The notes beneath the pieces are model-generated. The model made no database searches, was not told where the DNA came from, and was given only the letters and a program-made list of their open reading frames with translations. A program made the translations under genes and the position numbers. Positions 31,930-44,149 of a stretch of DNA of 64,000 nt are shown piece by piece. Source of the stretch: Trichoplusia ni (Eukaryota; Arthropoda; Insecta; Lepidoptera; Noctuidae); contig NC_039489.1 in assembly GCF_003590095.1 (NCBI RefSeq), forward strand, positions 1,798,001-1,862,000, written 5' to 3'. The number at the start of each line of letters is the position of its first letter. The first letter of the stretch is position 1.

Positions 31930-33835
31930 ATGATGTTTAGAATTCCTTTTTTTAATTTTTATCTGCCAGTAAAATAGCCCTCGATTTTCAAGACACAACT
32001 TCACTAATTCGAATTAAAACAATAAACTTAACTGACTTGTATCTAATAAACTAGTGATGTGGCACCTGACCGGCCACATTCTCGGGAAACGTTAATTAAC
32101 AATTTTATGACGGGATTATGATGCCCAACACTATTACCTATGTTGATGGCAAATAGATCCCTATAAAATAGAGCGGGGTTTTCGTCCGGGATACGAGTTG
32201 TTAAGGGATATAGAGCTGTAATTACTTGTCTATGGAGGATTAAATTGTCTTTGGTAGTGAAGGGTTATGGATATCTTTGGGTGTATTCGATTACGTAAGC
32301 GTCTTATGATTAAAGATATTGGTAACATAAGGGGGCATTATGGATCTAACGAACGGATTATATGTGAGAATATTATCTAGAAAAATATTGTTTTCATTAT
32401 TTCTGAAGATTACTCGAATAAATAAATAATTTATTATTACTTTAATTTGTACAATTTTTTATAATAATTTGCTTACTTCTAAATAAAATGTTTATGTGTA
32501 ATTTGGCTGGACTAGGTAGAACTTGTGGTAAATGACTTAGATTTAGAGCTAAACCGCTCAGAAACCCTTCTAAAAGTCTTAATTTAATGTTCTTATTATA
32601 ATAGAACTATAGAACAGTCCATTTAAGTAACGGAGAAGATTATAGTCTACGTATATATGTGACTGCATTGATTCAATAGCAATAACGCACCTCACACAAT
32701 TCCTATGACATTGAATAGCATTCGCAGGTAGATTTACGAATTGACGAGGAAACAATCAAACTGATCCGCTTACGTCCACACCGGAGGACAATTAGTTCGG
32801 GAGTGGCGGCGTTTGCGCCGATAACGCACGAAGCGAGCCGAACATAGCCGAGCGCATTGGGACGCCATAGTTCCATTTGATATAAGAACGAACTTTTGAA
32901 AATTGAATATTTAAGGGAATGACACACTTTGATGATTGAGGTTGTTTTATTATTAATATTAGTAAAGAGATTTGTGTTTGTTAGGCAGTATAGGTGTAAG
33001 TTATGACATATGTGTAGGTATTATTATAACTGCGCAAAGAATGTTTGAATTAGGTGTAGTTACTACGAAAGGTGTCTTTTAATAGTTTATTTACGGCCAC
33101 AGCATACAATTCAGAAACATTATACAGTCAGTGTAACACGCCCTTAAAACCTAATAGTGTTTTATATTAACAATAGACTGTGACGTCAAATAAAGTGCTG
33201 TTCGAAAATTGGTATTTGTATTTTTTAGAATACAAATTCAAATTCAAATATTAGTATGATCTGAAAATAAATTGGAAGCGGGAAATGGCAACTGTTTGTC
33301 ATGTTTCGAACGCAGTGCGTGGACTCACTCGGTTGATAAAACGCAACGGATTATTGTGGCATGGAGAATCGTTTGCAGCGGGTTAGAAGAATTTGTTGAA
33401 CTTGAGGTTTCGAGAACAACTAATCTAATCTTTGAAAGGAATATTTATAAAAACCATTTTTAATAACCTATGTACCACAATAAAGGACATTTGTATTTGT
33501 AATATTGTAAATGTGAATGAAGGATTGTTTGTAACGCTTTCACGCGAAAAATACTTAACTGATTATCATGAACCTTTGTACAAATGTTCTTGGAGGTATA
33601 CGAGGTAATAAAGGGTTCGAATTATACTCAAAAGAACAGGATTATGTTTTACAGCGATAAGGAGCCGTGGGTGACCGCTGGTGCTGCAGAAATTTGGTAA
33701 TCGTTTTGCTCGATACTCAAATGTCACTCGATTATAAGTCGACGTAAACTTTTTGTCACTTTGAAGTGTGGTATGTAATTCGTTCTTAAGTTATAGGTTA
33801 CAAAAAATGGGTTGAGGATTTTAAATAGGCAGGTA
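31930..33835. other. Non-coding DNA with a GC-rich islet
   Basis: No supported gene. The CpG-rich patch at about 32785-32870 (GGAGTGGCGGCGTTTGCGCC..GCACGAAGCGAGCCG) stands out and might be regulatory. The ORFs of 63 and 74 codons have no recognisable domain. Confidence 0.35.
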
Positions 33836-33837
33836 AT

Positions 33838-33885
33838 TGGACTCGAAGCCGACCATAGTTGGGAACAGATTGGGACGATGATGAT
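33838..33885 (-). repeat. Fragment of the GTTGGGGTCGG repeat family
   Basis: CGAAGCCGACCATAGTTGGG followed by AACAG..GATGATGATA is the reverse complement of the start of the copy at 31543. Confidence 0.6.
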
Positions 33886-33889
33886 AGCA

Positions 33890-34675
33890 GGGACAGTATA
33901 CACTGTTCAAACTACTACAGTCATTACTTTAAGATATAATTGGAATCTGAATACGTGATTATTTTTTAAACAACCGTTAAATTAACAATACATTCTATGT
34001 AACATAAACGAACATGTTTTATATACGTTTTGGCTCACAAGGCCGCATTTTATAGTGTTATTAACGACGGTTTTCAGCCTCGGGAGCGCAATGCTTGAGA
34101 TCCAGCTGTCTTGAGAATGGTTACATGGATACCATTATATTTAGAACTGTCTGTAATATAAATGAAATGAAAGTTTGACGAAGGGCTTTGGGATGTAGCT
34201 TTTGGGCTTATTATTCTCACCTCAAAGGCTGTATCCTACAAAACTATACGAAGAATCTCGTAAGTATACGTATATTTTTTATTTTATTCCTAAAAATACA
34301 AACTATTCTTTCACCAGGTTTCGTCAAAATCTGTTTAGTTGTTTTTGCATGAAGGAATAACATACATTCATCATTACAAACTTTCGCGTTTATAATAATA
34401 TATCTAAAACTAGAATTATAAAAGCTACAACCATCCTGTTATGCTAAATTCATGATATGTATTATGATAGTAACTTAATTTAAAGCCATGATCACGCATT
34501 AGCACGAATTAGATTGCCCGTCAATCTTTTATCAATCAAGTGCATTGTGAAGCCGGATCGCGATGTAGGACTTTGATTTACAGGGTGCTACATAATAGGT
34601 AAGTAATAATAATTATGAAATTACCAACTTGTCAGTGAGCCAGCGCGATGGGCGGTTAATACTCGTTCTTTTTCT
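33890..34675. other. Non-coding DNA, nothing recognised
   Basis: AT-rich. A segment near 34200-34390 (..CTCACCTCAAAGG..TTTCACCAGGTTTCGTCAAAAT CTGTTTAGT..) looks like old dispersed repeat sequence. Confidence 0.35.
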
Positions 34676-34677
34676 TA

Positions 34678-34942
34678 TCTATACTAATATATAAAGCTGA
34701 AGAGTCTGTTTGTTTGTTTGTTTGAACGCGCTAATTTCAGGAACTACTGGTCCAAATTGAAAAATTCTTTTTGTGTTGAATAGACCATTCATCGAGGAAG
34801 GCTTTAGGCTATAAACCATCACGCTGCGACTAATAGGAGCTAAGATTTAATGGAAAATGTGAAAAAAACCGGGCAGGTATACCTAAATCATAACTTATAG
34901 GTATCTTCTATCCACGGGGACGAAGTCGCGGGCAGCAGCTAG
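34678..34942 (+). mobile_element. Non-autonomous Helitron (copy 3)
   Basis: A|TCTATACTAATATATAAAGC at the start and CAGCAGCTAG|T at the end, with a GC-rich near-palindrome just before the CTAG. About 265 bp long and a close sister of the copies at 10744 and 36152. No coding capacity. Confidence 0.87.
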
Positions 34943-34949
34943 TATGAGA

Positions 34950-36145
34950 ATAAAACTCGAAAATTATAACCCAATATTATAAATAGCAGACTGTATATTC
35001 TATCAACCATACCCATAGTTCTCTATAAGTTGTGATTCTACTCTATTTCCGGCTTTACCGTAAACAAAGCGACGTGATTCACGTTCGCAAGGAGTTACAG
35101 CTTGCAACTGGATACCAATAGTTTATATTAGATCATTATTTACAATATATTGTTTAAGAATAGCTCGCTTGTGATAGTGTATAAACTTGTATATTCTTAG
35201 ACATGTATGTAGATAAAGCTTTTGGAGAAATTGGACATAGAGCATAACAAGGTGGCACTCAGGGTTGCGTTTGTCTACAATTAAATGATGAGTGAGTAGG
35301 ATATAAACATTTCGCAGATTTGAAACGAGTTAAATTGTAGAAACTGAACAATGAGGCATCCTTTTTATTGTTTTATTTTTTATAGATGACAAAGTGCGAT
35401 AAGAGTCAGAAAAGTAATGATAAAGTTAAGCGACACTGGTTGTGGTTCTCATCGTACATATGTATAGCAGTGATAAATAAATAAAATTTAGAAAATCATC
35501 ATTATTATAAAAGTAATATATTATTAACAGACTATTTTAAAAGTATATAACCGAAGAATTCGTGTTTATTATTAGCTGAGAAAACAAGCCAAATGACGTT
35601 ACAAAGATTAATAAAATTCATACTTTTTAATAGATTGCTGATAACTTCTAGAAGAAAACACCATGCTTCTGTATTTCTACTCAACATTTAAATAACCCTC
35701 GAACATCGGATCTATAGTTAACCGTCGCGACGTCATGCGCCGGCGCAAGTGTAAACACTCTTAAATATAAACTATGTCGTGGTAAACATATTATGTTTAT
35801 ATATGCTTGTTTATAGTTTTCCTTATTTATTGTTTTAAATATATTTCGTGGAAAGTATTTTAAGGGACGCTTTTAAATATTACGAAGCACAGTATTTTAG
35901 TATAAGAGAAACGGTTTTCAGACATTTTAAGATAATCCAAATGAAAAAATATTTAAACGATTTTGGTTGATGACTTTCAAAATCTCTAGAAAAACATTAC
36001 TTAGAGTTTGCAAAATGCTTTTCCAGTCTAGGCTCGATTTAAAACTGTAAAAATTCAAGAAAATGTTCGAAATCTTTTTCTGAGTAAATTGTAGTAACGT
36101 TACTTTATCAAAAGTATGCTCCAAATACATATTTCCATCATCATC
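34950..36145. other. Non-coding DNA with one CpG palindrome
   Basis: AT-rich. A GACGTCA-type site followed by the palindrome TGCGCCGGCGCA (35736-35747) stands out. No gene is supported. Confidence 0.4.
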
Positions 36146-36151
36146 ATCATA

Positions 36152-36408
36152 TCTATACTAATATATAAAGCTGAAGAGTTTGTTTGTTTGTTTGAACGGT
36201 CTAATCTCAGGAACTACTGGTCCAAATTTAAAAATTCTTTTTGTGTTGAATAGACCATTCATCGAGGAAGGCTTTAGGCTATAAACCATCACGCTGCGAC
36301 TAATACGAGCTAAGATACAATGGAAAATGAGAAAAATACCGGGCCGGTATACCTAAATCATAACTTATATCTTCTACCCACGGGGACGAAGTCGCGGGCA
36401 ACAGCTAG
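36152..36408 (+). mobile_element. Non-autonomous Helitron (copy 4)
   Basis: A|TCTATACTAATATATAAAGC at the start, inserted right after a (CAT)n/(ATC)n tract (about 36136-36151), and CAACAGCTAG|T at the end. Insertion next to a microsatellite is a habit noted for small lepidopteran Helitrons. Confidence 0.87.
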
Positions 36409-36659
36409 TAATATATAAATATCGTCACAAAAAATCCTTGAATCTAAATCAAAATGTTGATGACCTCATATAAATAGTATTGAGGACGTCTAAATGTGAT
36501 TTCTCTATCGGAATTCGAGAAAATATTTAGTATTCAAACACTTTTCAAGTTGATCATTACGCGATAATGTTAATGATTTTTATCAATCAAGGGGCGTATT
36601 TGTCAAGATGAAATTAGTATTCTTAGAGTTCCGTAATCAAAAGACAGAAGTTGAGTAAC

Positions 36660-37210
36660 AGTTTCACCGGATTCGACTATGAACGAGTGTTACACCAAGC
36701 ACCTGAAGATCTAAATCATCAGACCTACATAGGCCAGGGCCTCTATTCTACTATTCACCATATTAAGGAGTACGCGAATAGTGTCAAACTTAATCCAATT
36801 CCATTCATTCATTGGCAGATGTAAATAGCGGGATTGGGGGACACGTTCGAAAATTGCATTGCGATAGTCCGAAAGGGTTACCGTGGCCTCGGCACACGAA
36901 GGGCAAAGTAAGGACCATGGGTGGGTTTTAGTTAGCAGAACTCTGACACTCACGTATGCTCAACAACCCAAAGCGGCATTTGGTATTATCCCATCCGGGA
37001 AAAAAGAAAAAGTTTGAGACCTGTTTGGGCTTATTCATTTTTTCACGTTTTCATACACTCACTTTTCTTGTTTGTTTGTCATTCCGGTTGGATTTTTGCA
37101 ACTCAATTTGAGGCACATCCTGATAAGCTAGCAGGCTGAAATTTTCAGGGTTTCTTCAAACTCCATGACAATGCAATTTACAACTATGAAAACTGACAAG
37201 ATTTGATATT
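36660..37210 (-). repeat. Probable old dispersed repeat segments
   Basis: The 80-codon minus ORF (36953-36711) with GC-richer composition, and a following patch (TGTTTGTTTGTCATTCCGG..GCTGAAATTTTCAGGG at 37065-37150), look like decayed mobile-element pieces. No domain is recognisable and the ends are unclear. Confidence 0.35.
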
Positions 37211-37439
37211 AAAAAGCGTGGCTTTTTTTTTCTTCCACTTGTACACAATGTTCGCAATTAATTTACGTAAAACGGAACACTGCATACTTAGCCGTTGTTA
37301 CACATTTATCCATGTGACGTGATCCCAAAGCTTTATGCTGGTTTATTTACGCGAATGCAAAGCTGTCGTAAAACGTTGCGGTTTTATCATACCAGCGTTA
37401 ATCGGTAACGAGTGTAATACGCGATATATTATTTATAAT

Positions 37440-37640
37440 TAGATCACAATGTGTCGTGGTGGCCTTGCGTGGATTTGTGTGCATGATGTGCAGGTTTGAT
37501 CTCGCAGGCAATGTAGGTATCTGTATTTTTTTTTTAAATATTTCTTAATCATTCCTTTATTCTAGAACACCTCTGACGGATGGGGAAGGAAACGTCATGA
37601 GGAAACCTGGATTCCAAATATTGGGATCTGATATTTCAAA
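37440..37640 (+). mobile_element. Diverged tRNA-derived SINE
   Basis: The tRNA-like head (GGTGGCCTTGCG .. CAGGTTTGATCTCGC, a weak B box near 37492) is followed by GGATGGGGAAGGAAACGTCA and TGAGGAAACCTGGATTCC, a body characteristic of a common lepidopteran SINE. Confidence 0.6.
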
Positions 37641-37649
37641 CCCACAGTG

Positions 37650-38510
37650 AGCTAACGTGGTGATTAATTCTCAAAAACATTTTTTATTCGGGAAATGGAT
37701 TATGCTCAGACTAGTGCAACATTGAGACGTGAGCAGGCTGGTTTTATTATTATAGATCTGAATGTCTTAAAGAAAATTGTTTCGTAAAGTCTTCTTTCTG
37801 CTTAATAAATACTTGTAGATGTCATATTTTCTAGCTAGAATTATTTTAATCAGTTCTTCCGAACTTAGTTATAGCGAGCGATGTAAATATTTGTAAACGT
37901 TAGATATTAAAAAAATGGATTGTTTCATAAAAGTCCATTCATTTAATGTTTGTAGTTGTTGAAAGTTTTTACTGTCGTGGCTTTTTATTATTAGAAACAT
38001 TTGAAAGAATAGCATGTATTGGAACTTTCTAGCTTTAAACTGGCATTGTGATAAAGAGATGCGCCAATTGTAAAGATAACAACAATTGCATTTCATCGTT
38101 TATTGCAGTTTTGAGCTTATAATATCTTTCAGCCTTTATGTAAACAATATAATAAGGTCAGTTTGAAGCACTATATTAGCGAAGATTTACAAGCTATAAA
38201 ACTCTAAGAATACAACTATCACAGTCACTTGAACTGGGTCATAAAGGCCGAAATGTATTTGAGGATATTAATACGTTGAACGTATATATTTTTGTTGGTT
38301 GTTTAAAATTAATATTTTTGAGTATTTGTGGGAACTTCACGGATATAACCAATATGACAAAAATGTACAGTTTATTTTATGATTGACGAAATAAATTTCA
38401 GTTTTATACATGGATCTGGGAGGTTTTCTGGGAAGTATGTAGTATTATTATTTGTATCTCATTTTATTCACGTTGTTACATCATGGGGAGGGACTCTGTC
38501 CATTTTCAAC
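37650..38510. other. Non-coding DNA, nothing recognised
   Basis: AT-rich, with no supported ORF. Confidence 0.4.
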
Positions 38511-38517
38511 GAGTACA

Positions 38518-38529
38518 GGGGGGGGGGGG
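38518..38529 (+). repeat. G12 homopolymer
   Basis: An uninterrupted run of about twelve G in AT-rich DNA. The exact length is subject to sequencing error. Confidence 0.85.
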
Positions 38530-38534
38530 TCAGA

Positions 38535-39900
38535 GGCCCTGTGAACAACTTTACCACAAGTTCTCTATGAGAGAATAGACATGGAGAATGAAAAGTAGAT
38601 GCAAAACAAAAGCATCTATGTATGTAGATAAATATTAAACTGTAAGATGCTATGTGGCCAAGTTAGCTGAATTTCTAGAAATAGTAATATAAATAAATTT
38701 ATATTATTGCTGCATCTTAAACTCACTGAAGACCAAAGCTACTCACGTCTTTGTATTTCTAAAGAGTCGTAGCTTTCGCTACAAGTGATATTTCTTAATT
38801 GAGTACAATCTTTCTTGCTAAAAAATCAAAGTGAGACGAGGTCCCATACAATTATAAGTAAATTAGAGCAAATACGAAAATGCAAATGACCACATAACCG
38901 CCCGTTTGAACCTGCAACCTTGCACAAAGCGATAACCGCACGACATTAACACAATTCGGGTTTATTTATAAACAATACGCGCCATTTGCAAATAAACACG
39001 ACGATTTAGTCTTAATGGAGTTCCAGTAAGCTGTAAACTTGTGAGCTTAATGTAATCTTTATTTGTTCGTGAAGAATGCTGTGTAATTAACAACAGACCG
39101 CATAAAAAATATGAACCAAAGAGTTTTGTTTCGGCACTTTAACTGTTAGATGTAGGCCTATCTTATGCTGCGTCATAGACACAAATACTGGAATCCGACC
39201 CTTACAATCAATCTAGCTCAGAAGACAGTTGACTCTTTGATAACTAGAAAATGAACTGGACCAAAAAGACAAAGTATCAGAACTAATAAAATGTTCAAGG
39301 AAACCAGAGATCTATTTTCAAATCTTTAAAAAAATAATTTATGCATTGCACCTAGTAATAAAACATACATCCCTAACTCGTTGCAAAAAAGAAAAATAAC
39401 TGCAGACATTCGAAAATAGATCGAAATTTAAATCATGCGAATTGCTTGACGATAAAAACCGTTGACGTGATTGCACGCGGTTTATCGGGCGGCGTGTGGG
39501 GGTGGCCCTAGTATGTGGGATCATTGACATGAAGCTGCTAGCCTGCCAACAAAACCATTAACACGAGAAACGAAAGAATGCATCAGAATATCATATTAAT
39601 TAAGTCTATTATGATAGAAAAAAAAAACTTTTCTTTTGACATTTTTTTTTCTTGATTTTCACAATTTTGACAAATGGTAATTTGAGGAACCATGTATACC
39701 TACAGAAGTCACTCCATGTATTCAGTTTTAAACTGGTGTAGGGATTACTTTTACCATGGAACAGCTTTGTATATATTGATAATTCTCGTAAAATAATTAT
39801 TAACAAATACATCACATAAAAAAATCGAAACAAAAACATAAAGCCTCTAATGGAATCAATAAGTGTCGACTCATTATTTGAACGCGAATTCCTATGTGAA
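38535..39900. other. Non-coding DNA, nothing recognised
   Basis: AT-rich. The 63- and 105-codon minus ORFs are low-complexity and unsupported. Confidence 0.4.
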
Positions 39901-39906
39901 AAGATT

Positions 39907-40296
39907 CTCCAAAAAACCGACTTCAAATTAGTTTCAGTATTGCGTTTTTTGTAAAACTTTGTAAGTGCCCTTGAACATTATTTTTTTTCGAAAAAGTTTT
40001 TATAACCTTTGTAGTGTGTAGTGAGAGGCATGATAATATGTTGTGTGATGGCGTAAACAATGCTTAGATATGCTATAGCAACAATTGCGGTTAATCTGCT
40101 GTTATTTATTGAAGAGTTCCCCCGATTTCTACAAGATCCCATCATCAGATATGGAAATGGTGATAATGGGACCACACAGGAAGCACAAGCTTTCAAATAA
40201 AAAAGGAATCATGAAAATCGGATCACCCAATCGCAAGTTACGAGGTAACAAACATAAAAAAAACCTCCTCCTTTTTTTGAAGTCGGTTAAAAAGCG
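39907..40296. mobile_element. MITE-like element with AACCGACTTCAA ends
   Basis: AAAAAACCGACTTCAAATTA at about 39911 and its near-reverse-complement TTTTTTTGAAGTCGGTTAAA at about 40274-40293 form inverted ends. Inside, TTCCCCCGATTTCTACAAGA TCCCATCATCAGAT..GGGACCACACAGG..CAAGCTTTCAAATAAAAAAGG has the order seen in a widespread lepidopteran non-coding repeat. The ORFs of 63-81 codons inside it are incidental. Confidence 0.6.
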
Positions 40297-40489
40297 TATA
40301 ATATTCACAAAGGTTTCCAATTACATTTAAGTAGAAACATTTGAATATAGAAAGCAACGGAAATGACAGTCATTTATTATTATTTTACAAATTTTGAATC
40401 AACGTTGACGCGTAAAAGCGGAAGAATAGATGCTAATTAGCAACGAAAACTTTTACAGTTCGAAATTCGAAAAAGTCGGCTAGTGTTGC

Positions 40490-40625
40490 GCAATGGTGTT
40501 TTAAAAATACTGTGGTCGTTGCGTGCGTCGTGCGTCCGCGCGCGACCTTGATGACGCGACGCTGATCGATCGACGCAAGCCCACGCGCTCGCGCAGCTTT
40601 CTTTCAAAACATTTCTTAAATAAAA
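40490..40625. promoter_or_regulatory. CpG-rich islet, candidate promoter or first exon
   Basis: Dense CpG (GTCGTTGCGTGCGTCGTGCG TCCGCGCGCGACC .. GACGCAAGCCCACGCGCTCG CGCAG) in an AT-rich setting suggests unmethylated regulatory DNA or a 5' UTR exon. No direction, splice donor or ORF is decisive; the 63-codon minus ORF across it is not recognised. Confidence 0.35.
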
Positions 40626-40629
40626 CAAT

Positions 40630-41275
40630 AATTTGTTATGTCAGTTACAACAATAATTAATTTAGAGGTTATTTTTTTTGTATATCATACTTATTTTTGT
40701 TGTTGGATACGTTTTTCATGAATTACGTTTAATTTTACATAATTATATGCATAGCATTTTTCGATTCGTTTCGTTGTTTGTTTGAATTGAATCGTATTTT
40801 AATTGGAGTGTACTTTTAATAACTTTTTCTGTTTTCATATTTGTTTTCTATGAAATATAGATTCTGATATTTATTTAAAGCGTTTAAAATCCGGTATCCA
40901 TTTACCGTAGCTTGTTTGTAAATGTAAGAGGATTGATATATAGTGGCAGAATAAATTTTACGATTACCACAACATTTAACAGTGTAATGCAATTATCTTG
41001 GCAAAGAGGCGAACGCTTTCATATTTTGTACAATAATTTATGTATTTTTGGTAACTCGATTTCGTTGAAAGTATAGTCAAAATTGAATGTAACAATGCTT
41101 CAATTGAATTTTACATTTATTACAATAGATTTTTATTCTGAAGAATGCATGTAAAAAAATAAGTACGTATGTAGGTACTGTGTGTGTAAGTTGGTTTAAA
41201 CCTTGTGCTTTGCTAATTAGCATTCATATTTGGATTCAGTTGCATTATGTATTTGTATAGCCAAAATAAATGAAA
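40630..41275. other. Non-coding DNA, nothing recognised
   Basis: AT-rich, with no ORF or repeat boundary. Confidence 0.4.
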
Positions 41276-41279
41276 GTTA

Positions 41280-41500
41280 CTGAGTGACCGAGTGGTTGTG
41301 GTCACCACGTCAAAACCACTGTGCGCGACGTGTCACGGGTTCGATCTCCCCGTAGGACACGAATTTTTGTGATCGACCAATATTGTTCAGAGTCTGGCTG
41401 TCATAGTGATATCCGTGCATATGACTTGAATTATTGTACACCTCCCGCAACACTAGGGTTCAATACGAAACGGAGTCTTTTCAAAAAAGATCAGTCTCGG
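41280..41500 (+). mobile_element. tRNA-derived SINE (sister of the 8187 copy)
   Basis: A-box-like TGACCGAGTGGTTGTGG (from 41285) and B box GGGTTCGATCT (41337-41347), then CCCCGTAGGACACGAATTTT TGTGATCGACCAA..TTGTTCAGAGTCTGG, colinear with the copy at 8187. The 71-codon ORF over it is not a gene. Confidence 0.72.
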
Positions 41501-41509
41501 TCAATGTTT

Positions 41510-42250
41510 ATTTTTTATGCAACAGGGGTAATATAACAACATATCTTACGGACTACAATTAATAACTCCTACACACATTCACTTCTAAAATCGCAATTCA
41601 CATGCCAACCAGTCCATTTTCAATGCATTAATGATATTTAACAAAAACACGTATTTATTACCGTGACAATTCAACACTTGTATTTTTTTGTAAATAAAAA
41701 TGGTGGGTAGAATTCTCGTGACATCTGAGGTTATTCACCTTATAATTGTTAATTTAAATTGTTGCTAAGTAATGTTGATTATTATTGGTTGAAAAGTATG
41801 TTAAACTGTTTTGTAAAATACTATGTTGAACTAATTGGTTTAATTGTGAACTTTTTAGATTTTTTTGATCACGTATGAGTATCGGGATAGTGCGATGCAA
41901 CTATTGAGGATAAGATGGTTCCCAAGCAGTGCTGCAGACTGTCTGCTAAGTGAAATTTGAAATGAAACTAAATTGAAATGAATTAAATGAACTAAATTGA
42001 AATAGGTTTTATTTCAATTTAGTTATAATTGAAATAAAATATAATTTATCAGAATATATAATAACAATAATTTATCAGACAGCTATTTTAATAGTGAGCC
42101 TGAGCGCAGGCTTCGGCTGTTTGACCTGACTATAATATCATGAAATAATAAATATAAATAAATAATAGTAAATAAGTAAGTCTACATATTGCACATTATG
42201 TATGTTTAATTAGGATATATATGTACTACCTTACCTTTATTTATAGGCAC
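41510..42250. other. Non-coding DNA with a small hairpin
   Basis: AT-rich. Contains the 15-bp perfect hairpin at 41990-42024 listed separately. Confidence 0.4.
41990..42024. repeat. Perfect 15-bp hairpin, 5-nt loop
   Basis: AACTAAATTGAAATA (41990-42004) and TATTTCAATTTAGTT (42010-42024) are exact reverse complements around GGTTT. Several direct AATTGAAAT/AACTAAATTGAA copies lie just upstream. Confidence 0.9.
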
Positions 42251-42254
42251 ACCT

Positions 42255-42365
42255 ACCTCTTGATATCTCTGCATTACCCTATGGTTGACTGGTAGAGAAT
42301 GCCTCAGGCATTAAGTCCGCCATTGTACATTTAATGTATAGAAGTGTAAATAAATAAATAAATAA
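42255..42365 (+). repeat. Non-LTR element 3' tail ending in (AAAT)n
   Basis: GGTTGACTGGTAGAGAATGC CTCAGGCATTAAGTCCGCCA TTGTACAT..GTGTAAATAAATAAATAAATAAA has the order of a very common lepidopteran retroelement 3' end. Only the tail is present. Confidence 0.7.
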
Positions 42366-42369
42366 ACTA

Positions 42370-43055
42370 CATTTTTTCTTCTAACCGTCTAATACATCTA
42401 CTGCTAGGGCACGGACCTTTTCCTATTCAGGTAACGTTTGAGCATTGTTCATCACGCTAGTTCACTGCTAGTTGGCGATTTCAGATTTCAATATTTAGAA
42501 TCTATGATTCCCTCATATGTACTAATTATATACTTCTTAGAATAATGAAGACACTATATTCAACTTTGAAAACACCACATTTGTAGTTGTGTTTGTTGGA
42601 TAGAACCTGCAATGGAAGCACAAAGCCATACAGACCCGCAAGATTCCTACGACATATATTATTTTCTTACAAATATTGAGGCGTGTTCAGAATCTGCGCT
42701 GACGATGTCAACGCTATTACAAGTAAGACAACTTCCTCTATAACGTCAAAATAATAGCATAATAATTTATTATTATTCTTATTGCCTTCATTAATTCGAT
42801 TATAAATGGACAATGCAAGAAATAATTGGCATGTGCAGGGATCATTGCCAAAGGTATTAAACAAGATATTAATGAGAATGATAATAATGTATTTGTCAAT
42901 GTAGCAATAAAAATATATTGAATACACCTTGTAAATATGTCTTGTTATTTTAATATTGTATTTGAAACTGTTGTATTTGATAACAAGGATATTGTCGGCG
43001 AGTCTGCCCATTTTATTATAATAATTTTCGTGAGCTGTATTTGTAATTATTTAGC
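42370..43055. other. Non-coding DNA, nothing recognised
   Basis: AT-rich. The 114-codon minus ORF (43011-42667) is rich in Ile/Tyr/Asn and shows no recognisable family. Confidence 0.4.
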
Positions 43056-43059
43056 AGTT

Positions 43060-43150
43060 TAGATAAAGGACTCTGATTGAGTCCGAAACTAGTCGGGCTA
43101 CCTCAGTAAATACGCGTAAGTAAACCGTCAGTAGTTAAATATTTAAATCT
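43060..43150 (+). mobile_element. Half copy of the GTCCGAAACTAGTCGG MITE
   Basis: GGACTCTGATTGAGTCCGAA ACTAGTCGGGCTACCTCAGT AAATACGCGTAAGTAAACCG matches the right half of the fuller copy at 54160-54330. The left inverted arm is missing. Confidence 0.65.
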
Positions 43151-43159
43151 GTAAACATT

Positions 43160-43885
43160 TTTTTCAATCACGCTCATTTTATACCGATAAAACTTTTTGG
43201 TATTGTATTTTCCTGCGATAATTTAAAACCTCTTTATGCTAAAACGACTGCATTCACTTTCATTGTTAATTGTGTATTAGCAAAACCGTGAAGTAGAGTT
43301 ACTATCTACTCGTACATCCAATGTCACTTTTAAACAAAATCCTTCATTCGAATTCAATTCAGTCAAATCGATCATTACAATTTTGTTATTCCTCTCGTCT
43401 GCCAAAGTACTACAAAAATGCGAAAAATATTGCATATGTATACATAAAGAATATAAAATGAAATTACAACTATATCGTACGAGCAAAACACATTCCTTTC
43501 TTGAGATCACAGAGAAAGAATTCTTGTAAACAAACACACAAATATTTTACTTTAAAACTCTTTATTAAATATCTCCTGTGCCTTTACCATGAGGCGTTAA
43601 CGTTTAACTATTGCGCTTGTCGAAGCGAGACATCGCTCTACATTGCATATTGCCGTCTCGCTCGCACACCGAAAGAGGTATTTTTTATTAGTTCATAGTA
43701 CGTGCAAAGGAACCAAGTCTACATCATAAAATAAAGAATTTTTCGAACATGCTGAGGTTGTGAGAACTGTGTTTGTGATAAAATTGAATATGGTTGGATG
43801 TAAGGTAGCTTTAAACAAAAATGTAGAATGGAGTTAAACAGATTTGTTACATGTTTACTTACTTTTTGGGTTTTCTTTTAGTTTT
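43160..43885. other. Non-coding DNA with a palindromic fragment
   Basis: At about 43626-43668 the sequence GAAGCGAGACATCGC..GCCGTCTCGCTCGC shows inverted GCGAGAC/GTCTCGC ends, like a decayed relative of the hairpin at 60404. No gene is supported. Confidence 0.4.
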
Positions 43886-43893
43886 ATGTGAGA

Positions 43894-44142
43894 CTAGCTG
43901 TTGCCCGCGACTTCGTCCCCGTCTGTAGAAGATATTAGTTATGATTTATATCTGCCCTGTTCTTTTCACATTTTCCATTGTATCTTCGCTACTATTACTC
44001 GCAGCGTGATGGTTTATAGCCTAAAGCCTTTCTCGATGAATGGTCTATTCAATACAAAAATAATTATACAATTAGGACTAGTAGTTCCTGAGATTAGCGC
44101 GTTCAAATAAACAAACTCTTCAGCTTTATATATTAGTATAGA
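43894..44142 (-). mobile_element. Non-autonomous Helitron (copy 5)
   Basis: On the minus strand it starts A|TCTATACTAATATATAAAGC and ends GGGCAACAGCTAG|T. About 249 bp, homologous to the four other copies. Confidence 0.85.
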
Positions 44143-44149
44143 TTTTGTA

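Noticed and set aside
42667..43011. 114-codon minus-strand ORF
   Set aside because: Ile/Tyr/Asn-rich translation typical of AT-rich non-coding DNA; no start context or homology visible.
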